From positions 112,549-175,843 of the forward strand of contig NAOQ01000024.1 in the NCBI GenBank assembly GCA_002751075.1: a stretch of 63,295 nucleotides of DNA, in the 5' to 3' direction. A program made the position numbers and the translations under genes. Position 1 is the stretch's first letter. Each line of letters opens with the position of its first letter. Origin of the DNA: Ichthyophonus hoferi. Lineage: Eukaryota > Opisthokonta > Ichthyosporea > Ichthyophonida > Ichthyophonidae. Below the pieces are notes generated by a model, which was not told the DNA's origin, did no database searches, and was given only the letters and a program-made list of their open reading frames with translations. This document shows, one piece after another, positions 13,051 to 27,991 of the stretch.

Positions 13051-16000
13051 ATGTTCAAGAATTTCAAAACTAGGATCAACGAGGTGTGTAGCGTAGTTAT
13101 GGCGGTGCTGTGTGCTTGATAGAGGCATGTACTATTGTTTTTGACTACACTTAGATATATATTGGGTAGCTCTTATATAATCGTTTTAAATTAGACATTT
13201 AAAGTAAAAGGAGAATTAAATACCAACTGATAATCTGAGGACTCTGACAATATCCACATAAGCTAATAACATAGAATATGAGTTCATCTGTCTATATTTA
13301 TAAAAGTATTTACCGTTGTTTTATGATCAACCCTTTAATCTCCTTCTGTCCACGCTTAGTTTGGTGCCGAGGTGGAAAAGTCCTACGCGAATGAAGGTTC
13401 CCTGCGTAGTAGCTCGGCTGCCTCTCTCCCCAGCTCATTGGGGAGGTTCTCACCAGTATTGAGTAGACCTTCCTCCCCACAGGTATGCTGTTACTTCACT
13501 CAATGTCTTGTCAATTTTATTTTCTCACCTATACTAGTTGTATGAGTATCATAATAGCAAGAGCAATACAAAAACATAACATGGGTGGGGCATCACCAAG
13601 GATAGGATGTTAGGATTATGTACCTTATTGTCTACCGTTTGACTGTCAAGGTTGTGTGTTCTTTATTTATCACTTATTCTAGCACTAGGATGTCATTTTG
13701 TTTCAGTTTGTGGATTATTAAATTGTATCTGGGGAGGGTAGGGACAGGAGGCTCTACCCGAATCTTTAGAGGCTGAAAATGCCAAGTTACGAAGCGAATT
13801 GGCCAAAGTGCAAGACCAGGCCAGGAGAAGAATGCAGGAATTAAAGGAACAGGAACAACAGAACCAACAGGCGAAGGCATGTCTACACCTAAACCTTATA
13901 ATTTATCGCTTGTTATGTACCAGTGTAAGCAGGGTATTAGTACAATGTATTTAGGATTTCCCCACATTATGGTGCTAATGACTGTGTGCCAGAGGCGAAT
14001 ATCAATGAGAAATGTAGTGGTAGGCGGAATCGGCGATTTCTCTGAGGAAGAGAAAAAAGAGAGAGAGAGAGAGGACACTGTAAAAGGCACACAGTAATGT
14101 TCTTTATTAAATGGGTAATATATGCGTGCATAATAGTGAGTAGCATTGGTTTCTAACCCAGCCTCGTTATAAATGATGTGCAGGTTGCTATAATTGCAAG
14201 CCTGGAAACACAATTGCAAGAGAAAGAAGAGAAGCTACGAGTTCAGGACACCCAGTTACAGATATTACAAGCAGACCTACAACGAAGACCTGGCAAAGAC
14301 AAGGTAATGGATTTGATTGGTTCAAGTAATAGCGGCTGGGGCCAATTATACTCCTGATACAGTCCTCCTATAGTCTATCGTTGCTAAGGGGCGGTTATCT
14401 GTGTGTAACGAGGGTATAAATATAGTGGGGGTGGCTGACCCTTGTGGTTTTATTGGTCAATATATTTGTTCTAGTGCATCTATCATTCTCCAAAAATCAT
14501 GTACAGTTAACAAAACCTATCCCGCTATCCAATCACCTGTATGTCTACACGTCATGCAGGGCATAGTGTTTAGCCTTGCTATGAGTGCGGCTATATATGA
14601 ACATACATAAAGCTAGAGGTGGGGAAAGAGGGTTGAAGGGGAGTCATGGTATAGAGAAATACTCTGAGCTAATGACAATGATTGGTTTTTTAATATTGGC
14701 CGAAGACATAGATACCTAGGCTATCACATGAGTTAAAGGTTATGGCTCCCTATCTTTATCTGCCGCCTGTATAGTCCTGTGTTGTTTATATCCTTCCTTC
14801 TTATTGATCTAGGGTCGTATTCCTTATTTCTTTAGTGTGAGTTGCAACCACGCGTTCTTTCCATTCATTCCTTTTCGTAATATACATAGCTACATGGATG
14901 GTAAATAGTTGATTTCTCAATGTTTCCCTCGTCTGTATTGTATGTATATGAGTGAGAGGGGGTGATAGCAAAGGTTGCCAAAGCAACCTTACTTGGTTGA
15001 GAGCTAAAATGTGATGTATGGTCCTGTAGACACCAACCAATGACACACCTAATGAGAAGAACGGACACCTAGTTGACTGGACAGAGGATGACCAGCAGGA
15101 GGGACCACTCTTTACAGGGAAACCCATAGATAGTACTTCTATCCATAGCGAGGGTAAGGTGTTTAAGTGGGAGGTGTGTGGTAGTAGTAGAGGTGAGGGA
15201 CGGGGTCCATGCAGGCCTTACAAAGAGATTAAGTAGTCAATGATAGGGGATGATAGGTCTATGTTGTCTACCCCAATGGATGGTTTTACTGCAATTAGAT
15301 AATTGACAATGTTCAATAAGCAAGAGGTATTTCTGTTACTTGGCTAACTACCGGTTAGGATATGGGGTAGTTATCAGTAGACTAGAGAACCAATGAAATA
15401 CGTGACTTAAACCCGTTTACATGACATGGTACTACATTGTAGCCCCCATCTCATTTATAATTCCTTTGCAGATACAGTCTCCTTGAAGAAAATTCAACGA
15501 TGCTGTGAAGAGAAGGATAGCATTATTGCAGCCCAGAAATCTCAGGTCAAAGACATGGTCCTATTGCATGAGAAGGTAGGATTACCCCTTGTAAATAATG
15601 TGGGCAAGGCTAGTAAGCAGTATTCTCAGCGCTACCTACCTTCCCCTTCATACTAATCCATGAAGACCTATCTAGCCTCTTGAGTGCACTATAGTTTTTG
15701 CCCTTGATGTGTATCTCTTATTGTGTCTGCTGGCTAACTCCTGTATCTGTATCGGCTATATTGATCAGACCTAATCATTCTATAACTAGTAGCTAATACT
15801 ATGTTAGATACTAAATATATACCTTATATACTGGTGGTTGTTTTTATGACCCATCTACTTCGGCATTTCTATATATCTACCTCAAAATTCTAATTGGAGG
15901 CCTGGACCCATAATGTCATTGGACCAATAGGAGAAAGCAGCGATACAGGAGGAGGGAAAGGTTATCGCCACTAGAGTGGAGGAACTCAAGGCTATCAACG

Positions 16001-19000
16001 AGTCACTGCAAGAACAGCTGCCAGTATGTAAAGATTGTAGGAGTGGCTGCACTCTCACGTCTCTATCCCTATCATTCCTCTATCACTCTAGGGTAGTGCA
16101 TTTCTGATTAGCATACATGTGAAATAGTATTACCTTCATCTGACGGGGTTTATGATATGGTATATAAGTGCTGGTTAGCGAGTGGTTTATTTATTGAATG
16201 TGTTGAATATATTACATATACCATATGAGTGAAAGAACAGTTATAGTATCAATTAATGAATTACCCAATAATATACTAGATACCCTTTGCTTAACTATTT
16301 CATAGGCTGCTCATCAGGTAGTGTATTAAGAATATACTTTCATTATCATATACATATGTATATGTACCGTGTATTTTGTTAATCTTATTGAATTTTCATA
16401 TTTGGTGCGAGGTTTCATGCTCAATCATTAATTGACTTTTTATTATTTTAAATTTATGATTTTATCTTAAAGACTGTTGTCTATATATTGTCACTTACCG
16501 ACACCATCATCCTAGCTATTGATCGATCTACTGTTATCTCTATATCTATCGCCAATTAGACCTCTTATGGATATCTAGTTGCCAATAGAAGTGTTAGCTG
16601 GGATTGTGATTAGTTACATATAAGTCCTGTATAATGTCATTGGTAACTTCAGAAACTGTCCGATGAATTGAAAACTTCTGGATTTTAAATTTAAAGGGAT
16701 TTAGAATTGCTACTTTGAAATATATATATATATTATTTAAATTCCACGTCAATATTCATGGGGTAACCTCTACATCTATCATCTAGCCCTACCTACTGTG
16801 CAACGTCGCCAGTGCCAAGATTAAAGTTCTGTAATAGATCTACATGCCAACCAACCAGTTATCTATTGTCAGTAGTGTCTTTATGTACCCCCATGTAGCT
16901 CTGCCATGCACATTGGCATAACGTTCTGCTGATAGAGTCGGGTTTGGTTCTACAGAAAATTGCGGAAGCCAATGCAAGGGCAGATGAGGCCATAGCTGAT
17001 AAACACCGAATGGAGAGAGAGTTGGCTGAAATGAAGGCTGAATGCGTAGGTGTTTACTGCATTGTAATTGGTTGAAAATTATAGCTTGGACGTGTATAGG
17101 CTGGGCAGTAGAGATGGTATAATATACTACCCTCAAGAGAAGGAGGAGTTATGTTGTAGTTGTGGTGATGAGTACCAATAAATACAAGGTGATGTGATAG
17201 GTGGCCATATATCATATGGGATACGATTGGTAGGGTGATAACCAATAGGATATAACCTGGGTCATACAGGAACAAGCCAGTATTAACCTCTCCCTATTGA
17301 CGAATATGACCTCTGAAGTTGACAACATGAAGACCCTGAACGACGAGCTGAAGTCTAAAATTACTAAATTAGAGGTATTGTGTTATGGGCTATAGGTTAT
17401 ATATGTTCTATTAGGTAGGAGACTGCAGGCAAATCATATCATAAGGTATATGGTAGATATTGTAAATATGATTACAGTGTTAGATAATATATAAATATCA
17501 TGTGTCGTCTAGACCGTATACATTTGCCTATGGTGTATATATCATATACTTATTATTAGATATAGGAACTATGTACTTGTTGCTTTTTTGGCATATATCT
17601 ACCTATCTATATATATATAGTGAGCTGGTGTTCCGAGTGTTTAGGCTAACAGTGTAATAGCTTATAAAAACCTTGAACTATAATAATAGTGTGTGGCCTA
17701 TATGCCAGTTAAACCTACATGTGCCTGCATGGCCTTAAGGAGGGAGGTGAGTGTTGTGAAGGAGATATTTCTGCTACATAAGGTGGAGGGGGTAGACACT
17801 GATACCCTACATTCTCCTGTTGCTCCACACAGGAAAGCCAAGCCACTGCTGCCAGAAAGTATGAGATAAGTCTCAAGAAGCAAAAGGCTCGGGTAGAGAA
17901 GGCTAGAGCAGAACTAGACAAAGAAATGGTAAGTGCAGCCGAAGAGATTGGGGAGCTTAATAAGGAGGTGGAGTCCCTCCGGGCCCAGGTGTCAGCTGCT
18001 ACCTCTGCCCCGCCCGCCAGTGCCTTGGAGTCACATGATGCACAGACAGAGGCAGTAACCAGCACTACCCCGCCAGAGGCAGTCAGTGATAGGGAGGCCC
18101 CGGAGAAAGTCAGTAGTGTAGCCCAGCTTATAGGTAACATAGAGGACAGGAGTAAACTAGTGGCAGACTTGAAGGCTAGAGAGGAAGAGATAGCAGGTCT
18201 CAGGGAACAATTCCGTGTTAGGGAGGAGAAATGCCGTATAGAGCTGGAGCAATATAACACAGACAAGGAAAAGGCTAACCAGAACATGGTAGACCTCCAG
18301 CAGCAACTAGAAGAGGCTAGGGTCACTGTGAACCGATTAGAAACAGAGAGGGATAAACTACAGGAGGAGGTAGTGGCGGCCACCTCCACAGCCAATGAAC
18401 ATAACATTGCCATGGAAGAAGTGAGGGCACAGCTCGCTACCTTGATGCAGACCCAGCTCTCTCATGAGGAGGAGAGCCAGGCATGGCTAAAAGAACGAGC
18501 AGACCTAGTGGATCAGGTACGGGCCCTGAATGAGAAGATGGATAGTCAAGCTATCCAAGAGAAAGAATCCGGTGTTAATGAGAGGGAGATGCAGGAGCTG
18601 CAGGCTTCCCTCACCACCCTAACCAATCAGAAGCTCGTATGGGAAAGTGAACAGAAGGAGTTGCTTTTACAATATACCACAGTAACGGACACAGTCAGGG
18701 CCCGTGATCTAGCCCTAGAGACTGCACATACCCAGTTGGCCTCTGCCCAGGGTCAGTTGCAGGAATCACTGGCCGAACTGAAGATGGTACAGGAGGAGAA
18801 GGGGGAGTTAGAGGGTAAATGTGAAAGGGCCCAGCAAGAGCAGGCCAGTCTTCAAGATCAAGTTCGGATTATTGGCGATCAGAGACGTGAACTACAAGGT
18901 AGACTGGAGCAGACCCTCAATGAACAGACTACCCTCCAAGCCAATCTGGACAATATTCAACTACAATACAATGCTTCCCTGGCCGACCTAGAGGCCGCCC

Positions 19001-22000
19001 AAACTAATGTCGAGGACAGTAACAGGGAATGGGTCAAGGAAAGGTCACGCTATGAGGACGAACTGAGTGCCCTGCACACCCAGGTTAACCACCTTACATC
19101 TACTACAGACCCCACAGCCCCCAGTCCTACCACCCCAGTGACTGACAAGATGTCTGAGACCATTGCACTAGCGATAAAAGAAGAGGTGCCAATCCTTCAA
19201 TCTGTCAATCATACAAAGAAAAAATCTAAGAAACGTAAGGGGAAAGGGGGCAAAGCTCATTCTGGAGACATACCTACAGAACCAACACCCTCTGAGGTTA
19301 TAACTAAGAATGACACAGTCCTAGATGGGCAGGGGGAAGATACTGAACCTGCTTCCACTGCACCACTAAACGATGCCACTGCACAACTACGATCTGTTGA
19401 ACAGAAGCTTTTAGAGACGGAAGCACTACTACAGACACAAGAGGAAAGTAATAAAAATATGCAGTGTAAAATAGAGAACCTCACTAAGGACCTAGAGATA
19501 GCACACCTGGCCTCACAACAGGCCAGTGGAGATATGCAGGATCTGGAAACTACCTTGTCACAGTTGGACCTGACCAAGACTAAAGTACAAGAGTTAGAGA
19601 TTAGATTGCAACAGGCTACCAATGAGTGTCAGGCAAAGACAGAGCAATTGGCTGTTGTAGAGGCCAACCTACTGACTCTACAGTCAGACCTGATAACCTC
19701 TCAGACCCAAGGAAGAACTAGTGTACAGGAATTGGAAACTGCTCTCTCTCACTCTAAACAACTACAGGAGAGAGAGGATGCCCTCACCATAGAGGTGACA
19801 GCATTGGAAGCACAGCTTGAGCAAATGCGCGGCAAATACGACATGGCACAGTCCGAGGTAGTAGCCAAGCAGAATGATCTGGCCACTCTTTCTGACACCC
19901 TAGCACAGACCAAGGCCCAGCTGGCCAGTGGTCGTGACCTTGAAGCGGAAGCAGTGGCGGTTGCAAAGGAGCTTGAAGAGGAAAGAGCAACCATGGCAGC
20001 ACTTAGGGCAAGATTGGAGGAGGCGGAGAAGGAGGTAAAGACTTTACAGATGACTGCGGTTGTGAACAATAATGAGAAATTGGCACTGGAAGAACAGGTA
20101 ACTGCATTACAACAGGCGGTTGATTTGCAAGTTCAGACCCTTCAGGACACCGTACACACCCTGGACGAGAAACTCGCTATGGCATTGTCAGAAGTAGAGA
20201 CCTTACAAAATGCATTAGCTCAATCGGGTAAAGAGCTGACAGCCGAAAAGGACTGCTCCAACGCCCTGATGGAGGAGGCTGGGCAGTGGGAGAGGAAGTG
20301 TGAGGAGGTGCAACAGACCTGTGACCACCTACGTACCACTCTTACACAGGCAGAACAGGATATAGAGAGGTATTCAAAGGAGGCCAAGGCCCAATCCGAT
20401 GGGCTGGTAGCGTTAGAGAAAAAACTTAGTGAGGCGCAGGCATCCAATGAGATCCTACAGTCACTACAGGTTAAGAATGATGAGGTGGAAGCCAATTATA
20501 TGGCTAGCCTGAAAACCATCTCCATCCTGGAGAGTGAACTGACCTCCCTGGGCGAGAAGGTTAATTCCTTCAAGACAATAATACAAGACATCACCGAGTC
20601 TAAGAAGGAGCTATGTAGTGAGCTGGTTAATGCTAAGGCCGAGGGCCAGACGCTTACCGAAAAGCTCACCACCCTAGGTAGGACTATGAGCGACACCAAA
20701 AGAAGAGCCGAGAAGGCAGAGGCCAGGGCACATAATAGGGACGACGCAACGGCCAAGGAACGAACGGTTAGCCAGTCACTTCGCATAGAGATTGAAAAGC
20801 ACCTAGCTACTGTTGCGGGATTACACACTGATCTGGAAAAGGTTGGGAAAGAGATGCAAGGCCTGAAGGTGGCCATGGGTCAGTTGGAACGGCAGGTGGC
20901 CGATGCTAAGCTACAGGCCACAGAGGAAACCAAGAGGGCCGATATTGCACAGGAGTTACTACAGAAGAAAGATAAGGCCCTGGAAGAGCTGAGAGGGGAC
21001 CTGACTACCAGCAGGGAGAGTATAATGGACCTGACCAAGAAGGCGGAGGCTGGGCACCTTGCAGCACAACAGTTGATTGTAGCCAATGAGTTGGTAGATG
21101 AGCTCCAACTGCGGGTGAGTCATTGGCGGACTTTGATGCAGGGTGGGGAAAAGGTGGTGGAGCGTGGTATACGTATAGGGAGGTATGGCTTGGTATGTGC
21201 CCTTATAGGTTGTAGGGGTTCAGGCAGACCCATGTCTACCATATTTTATATAGGATTGCCATCCCCATCTCTTCCCATGCTAAGCTCTGTCTTCCATTTA
21301 TTTCTGATCCATTGCCTGGTCCATACATCCACATCATGTTATATATACAGGTCGATCGCCTACAGCAGCAGACACAATTACAAATGCAGACTCAACTTAA
21401 AGGAGCTGCAGAGAGACAAGAGCTTATCAATAAGATCAAGACAGCCCAGGATGATATAGCAGGATTAAACACCCGTTTAGAGACAGAGAAGTATGTCTCT
21501 TCATGCCAGGCTTTGTATCCTGTCCCCTCTCCTATCTCCACTATCACCCTCCCTATCTTTGTTATGTTCTCTGTTAAAGGTTTCCTTCTCGGGTATTTGT
21601 TATGAAATTTCTTTTGTTCAAATACATAGCTATATTCGTATATACTCTTACATGTACGTCACCCCACTTAACCTATACATCCATATATGTATATTTCTGC
21701 ACACATAAGCCAATCAGGAGACTTTTGCACAGGTTGCTAGTAGCCTTACATAACCATGATTTTCTATGGCTATATACCTATCGGCTCTGTAGTGTTCTTG
21801 TTTCTATTACATGATATATGTGTTAATTTAGCCCACGTACCAACCTTATTTTCGCCACTCGTGGAGATATGACGTCATTATGCCAACCTTCATTACCTAA
21901 TACGGTCACCAGACAGGAGAGGACGCACGAGGTGGCTAAGATTCAGACCAAACACCAGCAGGCATTGCTCACCCAGGCACATCAAGCCAAGACAGAGTTG

Positions 22001-23403
22001 GAGGCACGGGTGAAGGAAATACAGGTAAGAAAATGGGCATTGGTTGACTGGGGTATGGTTAGTGGTTAGATATTGGATACAGTTGATCTGGGATGGAGTA
22101 TGATTGGCTCTCTGAGACATACCATGACTCAACATTACTTGTGGCTGATCGTAACCGACAACTCATAGGAGGAGATGAAGATGGAAGCAGAGGCGCTGCA
22201 GCAGAAACTTAGACAAGATATTAGTAATATGGCCACAGAACTAGATGAGGCCAAGGCAGAACTGATTGGAGTGGATGATAAGGTGTGTGTATGTATACGT
22301 GTATGCGCGGGTGGGTGGGTGGTAAGTTCGAGACAGTTTGTCAATGACCTTTGCTATGCATTATGCATGGTCTGTGGTAACTATGATTGGTGTAAGGTCA
22401 GTGGAAGATCTAGTTAATATACTCACTTATTAGTTGGATAAGATGTCTTTCTGCTATTATCCAATAAAGTGTAAGAACGAAAACAGTGTGGTGTGATAAC
22501 TAATGATTCCATTGGTCTGATATCATGCAGACCCACCAGGCAGTCAGGAGCAAGGTTGATGAACTCCGCCACATGCACCGCCGAGAGGTTGGCAAACTAG
22601 AGAAACATATCCGTGAACTAGAATATGTATGTTGGTTTGTATCTGGTTATTGAGTGTATTTCCATCTATCCCTGTGTGACTGTCTGTATGTGTGTCTGCC
22701 CTACTGTATATATGTGTTGTATGCCTGGTCATGGTAAGCTATGATATATACAGGGTGAGCACTTAAAAGCTGTGATGGGTCTGGGTATACTTAATCGGTA
22801 GATTTGGGTGGCGACATAAGAGTCGGTTGGTGTTTACAACTATAGGAACATGCACATATATCTCTGTATTATTAATGTTTTTTGATCGGCTAATAGTACT
22901 GTACCAATGGTCAATAACTCTTTGTTGATGCAGCAAGGACAGAAAGGGAGGCTAGAAGATGGCCAGTTCGAGTATCTCAGGAACATAACGTTAAAGTACA
23001 TGCTAGGAACCCAGAAGAAGGTAAGAACGGGAAGATGTGATGTGGTATGGATGGATGGATAGAAACTTGGTGTACTTATAAGCCCTATCCTGCTGCTTGA
23101 ACTATATGCCTGCATTATCTTTCCTACTTACCAAGAGGGCTTTCTTTGAATAGATGCAATATATTCAAGTCGATATTTCTTGTAATGTTTTGTCAATTAA
23201 GAAAGCTCTGTGCAATGGGGAGCCCGGATGTTCTATATATGGTGTATAATCGCACGTGCTCTGTATGTGATTGGAGGGCAATATGGCAATATATAGTAGT
23301 CATGTTCTAACCCAATGATCCTTAGCCTGTGGTTCAGGCCATAGCTACCCTTTTGGAATTCACAGTTAACGAAACCCAGGCAGCCTTAGCGAGAGCCATA
23401 TAA
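13051..23403 (+). CDS. GOLGA4-like: GRIP-domain golgin, GOLGA4-like coiled-coil tether
   Basis: Exons: 13051-13083, 13360-13482, 13748-13876, 14184-14303, 15087-15153, 15472-15575, 15931-16023, 16306-16317, 16956-17045, 17270-17374, 17833-21114, 21351-21490, 21913-22024, 22169-22282, 22531-22626, 22934-23020, 23326-23403; about 1594 aa. The N-terminus MFKNFKTRINE resembles golgin-245 and golgin-97 (MFKKLKQKI type). The middle is nearly continuous heptad coiled coil rich in Glu, Gln, Leu and Lys. The last 54 residues form a GRIP domain (FEYLRNITLKYM, then a helix to the stop), keeping the Tyr that Arl1 binds in this family. Role in the family: tethering carriers at the trans-Golgi. A Pro/Thr-rich break at about residues 725-775 holds a basic run, KKKSKKRKGKGGK. 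Exon 3 start (13736 or 13748), exon 5 and the micro-exon are less certain. GOLGA1 is an alternative assignment. Confidence 0.85.
13877..14183 (+). other. GC-AG intron 3 of the golgin
   Basis: The exon ends GCGAAG and the intron begins GCATGT, ending GTGCAG before the codons for VAIIASLETQ. The coiled-coil frame is kept only if this GC donor is used; the nearest GT, five bases on, would shift the frame. Confidence 0.6.
16306..16317 (+). other. Candidate 12-nt micro-exon of the golgin
   Basis: The 12 bases GCTGCTCATCAG (Ala-Ala-His-Gln) lie between TTTCATAG and GTAGTG in the intron between exons 16023 and 16956. They keep phase 0 and fit between the flanking peptides ending EQLP and starting KIAEANA. 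Skipping it would also keep the frame, so it may be an optional exon. Confidence 0.45.
17833..21114 (+). other. Giant 3,282-nt coding exon of the golgin
   Basis: This single exon codes for 1094 residues, while the other golgin exons are 12-140 nt. It begins after CTCCACACAG and ends at GTGAGT. It holds an internal GTAAGT at 17928 that would be a strong donor, but the coding frame continues through it. Confidence 0.85.
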
Positions 23404-24102
23404 TTGGGAGTGTATCTAGACTGCACTGTAGATATACCATGTAAAGCCCATTATATCTCTACCCTACTATAATACGTATATCTCTGATCTAGGGGTGGGA
23501 CCATTGAGAGGTGGGGGAGTTGGGGACATATCTAGCCATGTAGTAATTTGTAATGAGTTGTAGTATAACCTTTATTAAGGTTACCACCATGTGCAATAGT
23601 TGCGGGGTAGAACACTTGTTATAGCTAACTACATATGCTACCCCAACTTACTTTTATCTTTGATTTTATTTAGAATGAGGACAAAAGTGGAATTTAGCCA
23701 GCAGAAAGGTCTTGTACTTGTGCTGTTGTATTATATTTTATGTATTCTATTATTTAAATAGTTATCTCTAGATATGACGGTATACAGATATGTACAGTAG
23801 TATAGCATGCAAGTTTTCACTTAGTCATTTCAATTGGAGATTATTAGGCCCTTTGTATACAAAATGAAGTAATTGTGATATTCAGGAAGCCATTCATGGA
23901 TGAACTAGTCTGGTAATGCTCTGTTGTTCCTGTGGTTAGTAAATTAATACGAATATGCTGTGCGTATTGGTAATCCTTCCTAATGCTGATAGGTTATCAT
24001 GGTCATATTTTCCATCAAGGTGTGCAATCAAGCCACCACTTTCCCTCTGGCATTAGACTAACATGGGACCCATGTCCTATGGAACTACCTTCGTCTAGTT
24101 GT
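23404..24102. other. Convergent 3' region between golgin and MTG2
   Basis: About 700 bp separates the golgin stop codon (+) from the MTG2 stop codon (-). It should hold both 3' UTRs. No coding potential was recognised. Confidence 0.6.
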
Positions 24103-26439
<2,337 letters not shown>

Positions 26440-27589
26440 GGCCCGGTATTACACATCGTTTATTAAATCAGTGTTGTTTGGATAATAATATATTGTAAGC
26501 AATATATCCTCCCTTTGTAAGGTATTAAAATATTAAAATAAGACTAGTTGGTAAGATCTAAAACTTTGGATAAAATTAAACTTTTAAACCTATTATAAAC
26601 TTGTATTTTTTTATTCTCAATATCTAGTCTCAGGCTTTGAAGAGGTACTCAACGTTCTGTCTGGTCTGGAAGGTGTGGTCAAGGTTGGGGTCATTATAGT
26701 GAACGCCGCCGGGAAATTGCGTTTATGTAGTGGATGAGTTATGACTATGATAGATTGACGCTCTCTACATGTTCTTTTGAAGCTAATCAATATATATAAA
26801 ATAAAAGTAAAAACAAAAACAAAAAAATACTAAATCGATTTAATAATAATTCCTTGTGAGATACGTGTAACCTGTCCAGGCCTACAGATACCAGATCAAT
26901 AAATAATATAAAATATTATATTATAATATAAATTTTAATCTGTTAAACTCTTGTGATTGGCTCATAATCCTATTGAATGAAAATATCTCACAACTGATTC
27001 GCTCAGACTCTTGCTGAAAACCTTAAATTAGGCTCACGGAAGTGAGTTCTCAATCCAGGTGCATTTTCACTTGAAAAATGCGGTAATTGGATTAATTAAA
27101 TTGGTTGAAATTCCAGCAAACAACTTCCGTTTATAGGCTTCGATGTTGTTATATTTTCTGCTATAAATAAACTCTATCTAATATTTGTTTTAAAAAATCC
27201 ATAAAAAATCTTTAGACAAATACTTTTTAAATACTAAGTTAGAGGTCTATCATAAAGCAATAAATGGTACATTCTTAAATTGTTTAAAATGTATGTGCAT
27301 ATCACATCTCCCCTTAAGAATTCTTGAAGATCGACGGTGTTGGTAGTTTTGATCTTGACAAATAGTTAACCTTAATGCGGATTTGTACAACTAGTTCTTG
27401 GCTTTGACCATGTCATCGGTTTTTAGATAGCTCATCCTGGGATTGAATAGCTGTTATATTTATTGGTTATATAATATAGTAAATTTTATATGCGGCCAAT
27501 AATTTTTTGAAAAAGACCTGGGTATATATGATTTTTTCAATTAGCTATGGTAAATACATGTAAATTCAAAAATTTAAACCCCAAAATAA
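26440..27589. other. AT-rich spacer upstream of MTG2
   Basis: This spacer of about 1.15 kb lies between MTG2 and the unrecognised gene, both on the minus strand. It should contain the MTG2 promoter and the 3' UTR of the other gene. I see no coding frame and no named element in it. Confidence 0.5.
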
Positions 27590-27955
27590 TTAATAAATAT
27601 AAACAAAAATAAGGAGAGAGAACCTGGTGCCAGACTTAGACGACATCCGGCGATCGAAACCTCGGGTCAGCTTGAAGGGACCCGTAGGAATAGAAACAGG
27701 TGGATATTCGGGACTCCAATCCTCAGAATCATCTACTTTGATATGTCCTATAGTATTGCTGACAAACTCAGTATTCCAAACATGAAGCAGCGGAATTATT
27801 AGAGAACAAGTAAATATATGCAAACCAATCTTTAATTTTAAAAAATTTGATTCTGTCAGTGTTAACACACCTATGGGATAGGCTAGCCATTTTGACTCAT
27901 CTTCAAAACTCAATAAAACAACTATGAACATAATTTATTTATAAACGGGATACCA

Positions 27956-27991
<36 letters not shown>

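Noticed and set aside
17715-21086. Several minus-strand frames of 70-232 codons
   Set aside because: They are antisense shadows of the coiled-coil exon of the golgin. Glu/Gln/Leu-rich coding sequence rarely gives stop codons on the other strand.
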